This document shows positions 10,394-21,231 of a stretch of DNA of 30,028 nt, in pieces. Below the pieces are notes generated by a model. That model had not been told where the DNA came from. It saw only the letters and a program-made list of their open reading frames with translations, and did not search any database. The stretch is from Amanita rubescens. Its lineage: Eukaryota > Basidiomycota > Agaricomycetes > Agaricales > Amanitaceae. Position 1 is the stretch's first letter, and each line of letters opens with the position of its first letter. Made by a program: the position numbers and the translations under genes. The stretch is taken from contig WION01000597.1 of the NCBI GenBank assembly GCA_015039365.1, positions 1 to 30,028 of the forward strand, given 5' to 3'.

Positions 10394-12650
10394 ATGCGTT
10401 ACGTGCTTGACCAACTATGGTCTTCCAAAGCCATAACCTCCCTCTTCGTGCTCCTCGTCACCTTTAAACTTGTCAGATCCATCGTCAAGCGGGCCGGTGC
10501 TCGTCTATCCCAACTCAAGGGACCGCCGAGTACCAGCTTCCTCTTCGGCAGACTGCCTGAGATAAGTAACTCGAAGTGATCCGTGCTGGACTCTATTCCC
10601 GTTGGGTAAGCGAATACGGGCCGGTTTTCCAGATACCCGTCCAGTTGGGTGGACGACGCGTTATGCTATGTGACCCCAAGGCCATCGCACATGTCCTGTC
10701 CAAGGATACATTCACCTATATCGGGACACCATCCTTCAGGATATTTTTAAAGGAATTTGTAAGTCTATACACGTTTGTAAGTTGCTGGGTCCATTCTAAA
10801 GTATTTCTCAGTTCGGACCCAGCATTATGTACGCTGAAAATGAAGACCACCTGAGGTACGTTCGTATGAAGTTTCGTTCCAGATAAGGCACCGATGATGT
10901 TGTGTGATTGAAGACAACGTCGGTCTCTTGGACCCGCATTCAGCAACACGGCTCTACGCGTAGCGACTAATGTGTTCTTTGATACTACTCACAAGGAAAG
11001 TTCGCATTTGAAGCGGAAATCGTTCATAAGTGATTGCTGCGTAGGTCAAAGGAATCTGGAACGCACAGTTCGAATCTAGTGACGAAGTCGTGATTGATAT
11101 AGGGAAATGGTGCGTGCACCTTATATTTATTCCATATTAATGATTAGAATCTGATGCAACGTCCTCAGGTTGAATGCAATAACGTAGTATCTCACCTTTT
11201 CAGCAACGGCCGCTTCTTGATCCAAAATGACAGATTGGATTCCATGGGTATATCTGGATTTGGCTATGATTTCAAATCCGTCGAAGGCCACGATTCTCCT
11301 GTGAATGATGTGTTCTCCTACCTTAACGAGGGCACCAGCAACGATGTTCGACTTTTAATCGACATCGTCGGCCCGATCTTCCCGCTAATATACCGTATTC
11401 CGACGAGAACAGTGCGCATGTTCAGAATGCTAAACAAGGTGACATCAAAGTTTGCTGCCGAGCTGATAAAAAACTCGAGAAAGGAGAGGGATTGCTCTGA
11501 CAGCGTTAAGGATCATTCAATTCTTGGAGCATTAGGTGAGGAGATCAACTGTGCATGTTTTTTTGCTTGCGCCTGATTTGGTTTAAGTGAAAGGACGATC
11601 CGAAGGTGTAGATTTAAAGAAGATGCATCAAGAAGTTGTTTCGCAGGTGCGTATATTGAGAATGTAATCCATAGTTGATAGACTTGATGGATTAAATTTA
11701 GATCGTGCGTATCATATATTTGAAGTGGCGTAACTCACGCGACATTGTGACTTAGAATGTTCTTTTGTTTGCAGGTAGTGTCTTTACTTCTTGACTCGTC
11801 AAATCAAATCTAATGAATGGAAATTAAAGGGCACCAGTCTACAGCCAGTGAGTAGCGAGCACCGTCATCATTGCAATGTTTTTGACGAAGATCACGCAGT
11901 TAGTATCACGGTACGTATTTGCCATCATGCATCATCTATGCTGGTGTTGACATTCTCCCAGTGGGCAATAATAGCGCTAGCACGCCATCCCGAGATACAA
12001 CGCAAGCTAAGAGAAGAACTACGTCAGCTTTCTAATGGCGATCCGACATACGACCAATTGATGTCGGGGTTGCCTTACCTCGATGCCGTCGTGCGCGAAG
12101 CGTCAAGGTTCCATCCCACTGTGGAAGACGTACTCCGCGTGGTATGAATTTTAATTGATGCAAAGATGTATAATCAACACGTTATCAGGCAAATGAGGAT
12201 GATGTTATTCCGTTAAATGCTCCAATTAAAACGGCATCGGGACAAATGATTGATTCCATCGTTGTCCCTAAAGGAACATCTGTATCCATATCACTTGCAC
12301 TGCTCAATCGTGATGAAAAAACTTGGGGCTCTGATACGAAGGAGTTTCGTCCTGAGCGGTGGCTTGAAAATCCGCAGAGAAAACTGTTTTCCTTTGGGGA
12401 CGGACAGAGGTTATGCTTAGGGAAAGGATTCGCACTGACTGAAGCCAAGGTACGCTCACCTTCCACGATTCGACTTGAGGTGACGGCTTTGTAGGTCGTT
12501 TTATCCGTTTTTATCCGACACTTTTCCTTCGAGCTTATGAATGGACCGGACACGGAGTTGGACTTGCATTTCTCGCTCATGGCTCACCCGAAGATGGTTG
12601 GCGAAAGAGGCACAAGGCTTCCAATGCGAGTGAAGCAAGTAGCGGAATAA
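10394..12650 (+). pseudogene. Cytochrome P450, copy 2, with a frameshift in exon 1
   Basis: Exons, by alignment with copy 1: 10394-10758, 10812-10855, 10914-10995, 11045-11109, 11169-11183, 11234-11535, 11588-11646, 11702-11704, 11756-11774, 11830-11847, 11900-11910, 11962-12141, 12189-12449, 12495-12650. All splice positions and phases match copy 1, including the 3-nt exon and the GA-AG intron. The only lesion is in exon 1: two single-base insertions relative to copy 3 at about 10574 and 10581 put a TGA after EISNSK. Past that point the protein is well preserved: ExxR as EASR, FRPERW, and haem motif FGDGQRLCLG. The I-helix reads FAGHQSTA. It is either a young pseudogene or a good gene with a sequence error; the rest shows no decay. 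Confidence 0.85.
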
Positions 12651-14355
12651 ACAAAGTTGGTTGACTCAGGCTTTACTCAACTGTATTATTATGGTGTACT
12701 TGTAGTCCGTGGTACAGCTTGTGAAATTCTGAAAGGAAATAAAGTACGTCAGACGTTCCATAAGTAAGGGCGGTCCTGTGCTAGTGAGGCGACCATAACT
12801 CAAGTGCGACATGTGTCCTAGAACGTTGTTTTGTTTGCGGGTAATGTCTTTGTCGTTTTGACACTTTAAATCTAACGAGACCTTGAGGGACACGAGGTAC
12901 AACCACTGGTGAGTAGCGTACACCGCCACCTGGCATTTGACGCACGTCTTTGCCTTCATCATAGGACTGGTCAACTCAAGACGGGTCTAGTCATGTGTTG
13001 GTCGGCCTAGGGGTATACTCGTGCATATCGCGCATGTATCGCGGACATACCAGACCTAGACAACACGGCGACTGAGCGCCATCTAGCTTTCGACGAGTGT
13101 CCTACCCAAATGCATTGATAAACAATGAAAGCTAAGGAAGAGCTACGTCAGCTCTCGAACCGCGATCCGACATACGACGAATTGGCAGAACTAGGCACAC
13201 GAACCGTACCCGCAACTCAACTTCTGCAGTCTCTGCTCACATTCACATTCACTGCTGTACTAGACGGCTCGTCATAACCCATCAACAACAACATTTATAT
13301 GACTCCAGAGAAGAAGGGAAGGTGTAGGTGTGCCAGGGAGTGAGCCAGGGAGGGTCGTGTATCCTGGAGAGGATTGTGGGGTTCAAGGTGGGGGATGTCT
13401 CCCGCTTTCCGGGACCTTCGCTTGGTGTGGCTACGAATCCAGATCATACGAGTGGCGGTACTGGAAAGTGGAAATGGCAGCGCGCCAGAGAGGTCGAGCG
13501 CTGGAGAGGAGACGGTTAGTGGGATTCAGATTCGTGGTGATGGACCTTCATCATCATCCTCGTCCTCGCGTCCACCGCCGCCAGTGCCACCAATGATGGT
13601 GGGGGCTGTTCCTCCTCATGCAGAGACTTGCTATTCCCCTCCTGGGGAACACGATTAATGAAGTCATGGACTTGTATGCCGGTGCTGGACATGTCGAGGC
13701 TGTTGAGTCCATCGTCGTTCAAGCAAAACTTGAACCTTGGATTGAAGGTTTTACAACCTTCCCTTACAGAAAAAACTTATTGAAAAGTGTGTATTTCCTG
13801 CTCAAACGAGCATTCAATTAATGAAGGTCCCTATAGAGCCTCACGTTACTAACAATATAACGTCGTGCATTACCTTCTACCTGAAAAGGAGGCTTCCGTG
13901 CATACTTTAAACGATGAAACAGAATCGGAAATCAGGTTGGTAGTACACGACAGAAAAATTGTATGACGTATCCTTTCTTGGTTTGGACACAGAGATACAC
14001 TAAATAAAGTTGCGTCAGGCGAGATGGGGAAAGAAGATGAATGTTGAAACGTCAAGCAGGAGGCTAAAAGGAAGTAACACAATATCAGAAGAAACACTAA
14101 GTGAACGAACGTGGACGAACTGTCAACGGAAATAGTAATTGGACGGTCGGATAGGCAAGGGAAATTGAAAAAAACAAATGAGCAGGATACGGGTGAGAAC
14201 GAAGGTCAAAGACAATTGAATACATATTTAGATTCCTCCATTTTTGCTCCCACGCACTTCATCTACTATTCACTCTCACGCACGGTCTGCCAGGCCATGC
14301 TGTTTTGCTTATATGATACGCGCTCCTTAAACCCCAGCCCAAAGCTCTCTCTACC
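12651..14355. other. Intergenic region between P450 copies 2 and 3
   Basis: Apart from the P450 relic listed separately, 13330-13820 has overlapping open frames. One (13374-13658) ends in a Ser/Pro-rich tail (SSSSSSSRPPPPVPPMM) that looks like the end of a broken gene, but there is no start or family match and I do not call it. From 13830 to 14270 I see nothing. The last 80 nt match the 5' flank of copy 2 (TTAAACCCCAGCCCAAAG). Confidence 0.4.
12783..13195 (+). pseudogene. Decayed cytochrome P450 fragment (I-helix region)
   Basis: 12783-12960 matches copy 1 from about 8215 to 8410: it keeps GTTTTGTTTGCGGGTAATG, AAATCTAACGA and CATTTGACGCACGTC, covering the exon-9 to exon-11 region. After about 150 unmatched bases, 13118-13190 matches 8470-8545 of copy 1, including AGAGCTACGTCAG and CGCGATCCGACATACGACG (start of exon 12). 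It is closer to copy 1 than to its neighbours, copies 2 and 3. No open frame remains. It is a relic of a fourth P450 copy. Confidence 0.8.
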
Positions 14356-16615
14356 ATGCGCTACGTGATCGATCAACTATCGTCTTTCAAAACCATAACC
14401 TCCCTCTTCCTGCTCCTCGTTACCTTTAAACTTGTCAGATCCATCGTCAAGCGGTCCGGTGCTCGTCTACCCCAACTCAAAGGGCCGCCGAGTACCAGCT
14501 TCTTCTTTGGTAGATTGCTTGAAATAAGTAACTCGAGTGATCGTGCTGGACTCTATTCCAGTTGGGAAAGCGAATACGGTCCGGTTTTCCAGGTACCCGT
14601 CGAGTTGGGTAGACGACGCGTTATGCTATGTGACCCCAAGGCCATCGAACATTTCTTTTCCAAGGATACATTCACCTATTTCAGAACACCATCCTTCAGG
14701 GTATTTTTAGAGGAATTTGTAAGTATGTACGCGTTTGTTTGCTGGGTCCATTCTAAGAGTCTTTCTCAGTTCGGACCCAACATTTTGTGTGCCGAAAATC
14801 AAGACCACCTGAGGTACGTTCGTATGAAGTTTCGTTCAAGGCAAGGTAGCAATGATATGTGATTTGAAGACAACGTCGGTCTCTTGGACCTGCATTCAGC
14901 GGCGCGGCTCTACGCGTAGCAGCTGATGTTTTCTTTGATATTACTCACAAGGAAAGTTTGCATCCGAAACGGAAATCGTTCATAAGTGATTGCTGTACAG
15001 GTTGAAGAAAACTGGAACGCACAGTTCGAACTTGGTGATGAAATTGTGATTGATATAGGGAAATGGTGCGTGCGCCTTACATCTATTCCACATTAATGAT
15101 TAGAATCTGATGCACCGTTCTCAGGTTTGATGCAATAACGTAGGATCTCACCTTTTCAGCAACGGCCGCTTCTTGATCTAAAATGACAGACTGGATTCCA
15201 TTGGTATATGCGGATTCGGCTATGATTTCAAATCCGTCGAAGGCCGCGATTCGCCTGTGAATGACGTGTTCTCACACCTTAACGAGGGCACCAGTAACGA
15301 TGCTCGAACTTTGATTGACATCATCAGCCCAATGTTCCCTCTAATATTCCGTATTCCGATGAGAACAGTGCGTATGTTGAGGATGCTAAACAAGGCGACA
15401 TCAGAGTTTGCTGCCGAGCTGATCAAAAACTCGAGAAAGGAGGGGGATTGTTCCGACAACATTAAGGATCGGTCAATTCTTGGAGAATTGGGTGAGGAGG
15501 TCAACTGTGCATGTTTTTGCTTGCGCCTGATTTGGTTTAAGTGAAAGGACGATCCGAAGGTGTAGATTTAAAGAAGATGCATCAAGAAGTTGTTTCGCAG
15601 GTGCGTGTGTTTAGACTGTGATCCATAGTTAATAGACTTGATAGAATAAATTTAGATTGTGCGTATCATATATTTGAAGTAACCGCAACCGTAACTCACG
15701 CGACATGCGACTTAGAATGTTCTTTTGTTTGCAGGTAGTGTCTTTACTTCTTGAATTGTTAAATCAAATCTAATGAGATTATATCAAAAGGACACCAGTC
15801 TTCAGGCAGTGAGTAGCGAGCGCCGTCATCATTGTAATGTTTTTGACGAAGATCGCGCAGTTAGTATCAAGGTACGTATCTGCCATCATACATCATCTAT
15901 ACTAATGTTGACATCCTGCCAGTGGGCAGTGATAGAGCTAGCACGCCATCCCGAGATGCAACGTAAGCTAAGAGAAGAACTGCGTCAACTTCCTATTGGC
16001 GATCCGACATACGACCAATTGACGTCGAGGTTGCCTTACCTTGATGCCGTCGTACGTGAATCGTTAAGGCTTCATCCTGTTGTGCATGATGTGTACCGCG
16101 TGGTATGACTTTCATTTTGATGTAAAGATGTATATCAACACGTTATTAGGCAAATGAGGATGACATTATTCCGTTAGATGCTCCAATCGAAACGGCATCG
16201 GGACAAATGATTGATTCCATCATCAGTTCCTAAAGGAACACCTGTATGCGCATCACTCGTATTCCTCAATTGTGATGAAAAAACTTGGGGCTCTGATTCG
16301 AAGGAGTTTCGTCCCGAGCGGTGGCTTGAAAATCCGCACAGAAAGCTGTTTTCATTTGGGGATGGTCAGAGGTTGTGCTTGGGAAAAGCACTCGCACTGG
16401 CTGAACTCAAGGTACGTCCAGATTCTTTCACGATTCAGCTTGAGGTGACGCCTTTGCAGGCTGTTTTATCCGTTTTTATCCGACACTTTTCCTTTGAGCT
16501 TATGAATGGACCGGACACGGAGTTGGGCTTGCATTTCTCCATCTTGGTTCACCCGAAGATGGTTGGCGAAAGAGGTGCAAGGCTTCCAATGCGAGTGAAA
16601 CGAGTCGCGGAATAG
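14356..16615 (+). pseudogene. Cytochrome P450, copy 3, with a one-base frameshift in exon 13
   Basis: Exons: 14356-14718, 14770-14813, 14870-14951, 15001-15065, 15125-15139, 15190-15491, 15542-15600, 15656-15658, 15716-15734, 15791-15808, 15861-15871, 15923-16102, 16150-16411, 16460-16615. The first 12 exons are open. In exon 13 one extra base at about 16223-16226 relative to copy 2 turns SIVVPKG into a frame ending TAA at 16231. Past it the protein resumes: FRPERW, haem motif FGDGQRLCLG, and a C-terminus almost identical to copy 2. The I-helix reads FAGHQSSG and ExxR is ESLR. It is nearer to copy 2 than to copy 1. If the extra base is real the product lacks the haem-binding Cys and is inactive; a sequence error is also possible. 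Confidence 0.85.
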
Positions 16616-17217
16616 TTAACTCGGCTGTATTATGGTGTACTTGTAGTCCGTGGTACTGTGCGAAATTCAGAAAAGGGAAGTACGTCAGTAAGGGTGCGTT
16701 ATTTAAATTGCTATTGACGTACGCACGACTATGTGCAATATCATCATATGTAAACGTCAATGTCTGATCGGAGGTTTGGTATTCGTTGAACAGCGCCGAA
16801 AAGACTGCATCGACATGGTTCCCATGACTATTATCATTTTAGGACCAGTTGCAGGCGCTCATATTCCGTTATTGTGGGATAGATTGAAATACAACAGATG
16901 TGTCATTTTTAGCTTCGAGGACAAGGCAAAGTTAGGGGACAATAAGAGCAAATAAGGTATTGTCCGAAAAAGGAATGTCTTTTGTTATCAACACAACCTT
17001 GTTATCAACACAACCGCTATTACAATAGATGTGATGCTTTTAAAAGCACAGCGCCATGTCCGCCCTGCTCACTTTGCCCCCGACAATCCCGTAACAAGAT
17101 GACGCATTGTGAGTCCCATGTAAACTTGTTGTCGTTGTTCATACTGACTCTGAGTCCCACCTAGTCTTTTCACGCCATTTACTACCCAAACACAAACCTC
17201 GCCTAAGTCGACTGCAG
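16616..17217. other. Duplicated 5' flank of the Ser/Pro-rich gene
   Basis: After about 100 nt of P450 3' flank, this stretch aligns in blocks with about 2500-3146. Shared strings include TTTAAAAGCACA before 17050, GATGACGCA near 17100 and CTAGTCTTTTCACGC near 17162. It carries the presumed promoter and leader of the truncated copy. No gene is seen. Confidence 0.5.
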
Positions 17218-18229
17218 ATGCCATCATCCAGCGAAACATTACATATCATCCCAGAGGAGGAAGAACTGTGCACATCGTCATCCTCCTGGGTCTCCACACC
17301 TTGCTTTGCAGTATCCCTTGCAGACCTTACACCTCAGCAAGGATAATCAATCATCACTACGGCCTCTGGAAGTGCCGCCACTTAGCGAACGCTCAGGAGC
17401 TGTCTCTCCTACGTCCTCGACTTCATCTGCATCGTCTTGCTCTCCCCTTACTCCTACATCATCTGATGACGAATTCTCATTATCTAACCGTGTCTCCATC
17501 ACACCGTTCAACAACGGCGCGACTCGTAACCTCATCGATGACGAGTTTGACTCGGAATGGTATACTGAAGGGTTCTCCAAGTTAGTCTGGCCACTTCCGC
17601 CCTCCTTCCCCACATCTCGGCCAGAATCCCTTCAGCCACCATCTATTATGCGACCTCCTACCCCAAAACGCGCCACCTCTCGCCCGCAAAAATATATTCG
17701 TAGCGTGACGAAGGAGGCCCTATCCCTTCCATCGCCTTCTCCCAACCCGTCTATTCCGGAAATAATCGAACCATCGCCGAATCCTGTCACTCAGCCTCGA
17801 CTCCGCTCACGCTCCTTCCGTAGGCCGCCGCCACGGATGAGCATGCCCATTGATTGCTTAGCAGACGATTTCGTAATAGGAGAAGAGCAGAACTGCTTGT
17901 CCTCGGATTTCCGCCTTGTCATCATCAATAAACAACATTCTCCTGTCTTAATCTCTCCTGCACCCTCCCGTGCTTCTCCGTTCTTGACTGTTCCTCAGTT
18001 TCCCGATAGCCCTGGAAGCATGTACCTCCATCATCATCATCATCAGCAGCAGTACATCGATATCCATGTTGTACAGATCTTGAGGACTTTTTATGGAGAG
18101 ATCGAGTTTGCGGTGGATGATATCCAGTTTGATTTTAGCAACGATATGCCTATGCGCCTCCCGCTCTCTTTGCCGAACACGCCGCATGATCTTGAAACAG
18201 ATTTCATATTTGGGTTGGACGAACTATAG
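17218..18229 (+). pseudogene. Truncated, frameshifted copy of the Ser/Pro-rich gene
   Basis: The start MPSSSETLHIIPEEEE matches MQSSSKSLHMIPEEEE of the gene at 3147. Near 17315-17330 about ten extra bases shift the frame; the original frame hits TAA at 17344. In the new frame similarity continues: SGAVSPTSSTSSASS, SEWYTEGFSKLVWPLPPSF, RRPPPRMSMPIDC-LADDFVIGEEQ, and LETDFIFGLDEL, then TAG at 18227-18229. This corresponds to about residue 357 of the 554-residue homologue; the remaining third is missing. Five CAT codons in a row (about 18030-18044) make a His tract the homologue lacks. A 307-codon open frame survives, so a shortened product from a later start (17306 region) cannot be excluded. 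Confidence 0.75.
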
Positions 18230-18588
18230 CCGTTCTGAGGGACCACCTAGCCTTCGTAAAACTCATAATTCATTCCTCGATGGAATGGCGTATCTTCGGA
18301 ACAGAGCTCTCCCCTGTTCCACCTATATGGTGCTCCGTTCCTCCAACTTCCGGTGTCGACTTTCTCTTCTTAGGGCCTTGTTACCACATTATTTTCGTCA
18401 TTATGACTAGGAGACGTGCAAAGTAACGAATTATGTATGACAACCAATGTCTGTAGCGTAACCGCAATTATTAAATTCTAGCCAAGGCTTGAGTTTCGTG
18501 TCGCGCCGTAGTATGCCGTGAACCGGAAAAACCCGGGATTGGCGTAGCATCCGATCGTCCAAACGCAGAAACGCGCAACTCTTTCTCC
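18230..18588. other. Intergenic stretch upstream of the ATP synthase subunit gene
   Basis: I see no similarity to the 3' third of the Ser/Pro-rich gene, so the duplication ends at about 18230. The last 150 nt are the promoter and leader of the ATP synthase subunit k gene. No other feature is recognised. Confidence 0.4.
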
Positions 18589-18992
18589 ATGTCCTAGTAC
18601 GCGTCCCTTTCCTCCTTTCTTGCACTCGAACTAATATCGCATTGTACAGCGTTATCTTTGGTCGTGCCATAAAAAACGAGCACATCTCGCTTGGTGTTTT
18701 GACAACTGCTTTTGGCACTGCATGGTTGGCTACGAGAGGAGGAAAGAAGTCTACCCCGCCACCCCAGAATGTGGAGCAGGCAAGGGCGTCCGTTCCGTTG
18801 AATGCTAGCTCGAGGTACGTGTTCCTTGTTCGATTCTGTTCAAGTTGCTAATGTGGTTGGTTTATATAGTGAGGAAGAAGAATTGTAAGCTCATGTTGGT
18901 TTTTCTCGGTGGTATCAGGCTCATATTTCTTTGACAGCATCAAAAAGTTCATTTCTGAGGCTGAGAAGGAAGATACGCATGCTAAGCATTGA
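18589..18992 (+). CDS. ATP19: Mitochondrial F1Fo-ATP synthase subunit k (Atp19-like), 80 aa
   Basis: Exons 18589-18596, 18650-18814, 18870-18884 and 18938-18992 give 243 nt. The protein starts MSYVIFGRAIKNEHISLG, followed by a hydrophobic, Gly/Ala-rich segment (VLTTAFGTAWLATRGG) and a charged C-terminus containing NASSSEEEEFIKKF. That layout (short N-terminus with GR, one membrane span with ATRGG, then NASS-acidic-FIK) is typical of fungal subunit k, a small inner-membrane subunit linked to dimerisation of the complex. Exon 1 is only 8 nt (ATG TCC TA); I chose it because the donor GTACGC, the branch site ACTAAT and the acceptor TACAG lie within 53 nt and give the expected MSY start, whereas no ATG is available in the frame of exon 2. 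All four exons are in frame. Confidence 0.82.
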
Positions 18993-19125
18993 TAACGACA
19001 GCACTACGTAGTATAATAGAGTCTCGTTCTTGTGTAATAAGCAAACTCCGGTTCGAGTCGACGTGACATTTTACTTATATTGATTGCCCTTTCTTCTTCC
19101 TCCTCCAATTTCAAGCAACGACTCG

Positions 19126-21231
19126 ATGAGCTCGTTCACTCCTTCTAAAAGACATTCTTTGCATATTTATTCATCCTCTGGTCCAAAACCTCTCCAGCTC
19201 GTCACCGGCCAAGCGCCCTCGCCTATCACCCCCGCTACCCCGGACCACCAAAACAAACCGAGAACGCTCAGAAGACAATCATCTATATCATACAAACGCT
19301 CCAGCTACGATTCACTCGCGCAGTCGCGTCCACCAAATGAAGTTGATTCCCCACCACTCGGAGGAGGGTTGAAGCCACGACCTCGAAGCGTCGCTTACCC
19401 TGCCGCTCCGTTATTAACACCACAATTGACGCTAGCAGAAAAGTACGTGGTCTTTTCTTTCCAAGGAGACGTTACATGTCGTTACCACCGACAACGTTGT
19501 AGACACGCCGATCTTCTCCAATTTATCGCTCAGAAAGAGTCCAAATGCCTCGAACTTCGATCCCAGCTAGCCATGCACGAAGCTGAGCTATTGCAATGTA
19601 CGTTCTCCCCCTTCTCCGGACTCCAACATAAGCTCACTTGACTTTCTATAGTGAAACGAACATGGGAACGTATCGTTAGCCGAAACTTTGAATTTCCCCA
19701 TTCAACTCTTGCCACAACTGTATTAAATGCATCTACTTCAAGTCCTCCCACTATTTACTACGCACCCGGTTCAAGCAACGCTGTACTGGAAGGCATCAAA
19801 GAAGGCGTGCAAGGCGTGAGCAGGCTCATCACCGCCGGCCTATCCATCTCAAACACAGACCACCCAACGACACACACATACCACACACTCTCAGAGTCAA
19901 GACCCAACGCAAAACCAACACCAAAGCCTAGACCACACTCATTGTACTCCCCATTATCATCATCCTCGCCAATTTCTCACATCCGATCATCCAATTTATC
20001 TACTTCCTCAACTTGTACGACAGCAACGAGCGCAACGAAGTTTTCTGCCAGCGTCTCCTTCATCGGTTTCCACCTTCTTTGAAGAAGAACAACGAGTCAT
20101 GATGTAGAGCAGAAATTGAAGAATAGTGACGAACTCTGCCAATATGCAACGGAAAGCACAAACGGAAGCCCCGACTCGTTAGGTTCTCAGGAACTGATTG
20201 TGAGAGATACGGGTGCGACGCCGACTGTTAGTCCGAACCCAAAGTTCAAGTTCCGGATAGAGAGGCGAAGGGAGAGGGAGAACAAAAGGGGTAGAAAGGA
20301 TAGAGAAGTCGAGGCGGAGGATGCTTGGGGCCAACTCGGCAGCATCTCGATCCAGGACAATATGCTAGTAGGCAAGGATGAACAACGAAAAGGCACGTTA
20401 AGAACGCTGACCGCCAACTCGTCCGCGATCAACATCGACGCGGGCAGTACGCGTTGTCATCGACGAAAGTCGAGGGAAACGTCTGCAGCCTCACTTGGAA
20501 GCCTGCGCCATGAGGAATCGGAAGCCAGAACGCCGTTTTCACCAGATTTAAGCACATCTGGACGATCATCGCTTCCCGCCATGCCAGTATCTTCTATACC
20601 AGGTTTGAGCCTCGCAGAATCTGCAGCGATGCTCATCGGCGGTGACTTGAGCCCTTCGGTGCTAAACGTATCTCTACCACCTCTTTCCTTGCCGAATTCA
20701 AATTCAAACCACGAATCACGAATCCAAGTACTACCACCTTCATCCTGGACAAAACGATGGACGTAAGTTCCTTCTTTCTTTCTTTTTTTTATTTTTTACC
20801 CCCCATCATAACCCCAAAACAGACTAAGCAAAAGCCAAAAACGAGCGTCGTTATTGTTGAGTGACGTTTCGCAGACGTTGGTTTCTGCCTTTTCGTTGGC
20901 GGTGGGTTCAGGGTCGGGTTCGGGGTCGGGGTCTTCTTGTGTTACTTCCGCTTCGGGGGCGAGCTCGAGTTCGAGTTCGTTGGTGTTGTCGACGCCGCCG
21001 CCGCCACTGCCGCCGCCTGGTGCGAAGCCGGCTTCGATGTCTTTGATTGATGAAGACGACGACGATGAGGGAAATTTTTTCTCTGCTGCGTCTGTGGCTA
21101 CGGTGATGGAGCCGATGAAACCTGTGCTTGTCGGTGTTAGTGCGAGCGGTCAGGTTAGTCAAGCGAGAACTGGAACGGATGTCCAGGTGACAGTCGAAGT
21201 GGAAGAGGATGACGGAGAATGGGGTTGGTAG
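19126..21231 (+). CDS. DUF4048-like fungal protein, interrupted by one in-frame TGA
   Basis: Exons 19126-19442, 19503-19597, 19652-20762 and 20823-21231, with introns of 60, 54 and 60 nt. The start is ATG 19126 (MSSFTPSKRHSLH). After a Ser/Pro-rich N-terminus, exons 2-3 encode a coiled-coil-like helix (HADLLQFIAQKESKCLELR onward to LKRTWERIVSR), then EGIKEGVQGVSRLITAGLSI. The second half has LIVRDTGATPTVSPNP and KSQKRASLLLSDVSQTLVSAF, both familiar to me from basidiomycete proteins of this type. The tail is acidic and ends EWGW. A TGA at 20080-20082 splits exon 3, though both sides share one frame. In the +1 frame the same bases read SPSSVSTFFEEEQRVMM, which suggests paired frameshifts rather than a simple stop. 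Function unknown; the family name is from memory. Confidence 0.7.

Noticed and set aside
13330..13820. Frames with a Ser/Pro-rich tail between P450 copies 2 and 3
   Set aside because: Three frames overlap, none has a recognisable domain or a good start; at most a gene relic.
20861..21162. Arg-rich frames on both strands over the end of the DUF4048-like gene
   Set aside because: They are shadows of the Gly/Ser and acidic coding sequence in the third frame.
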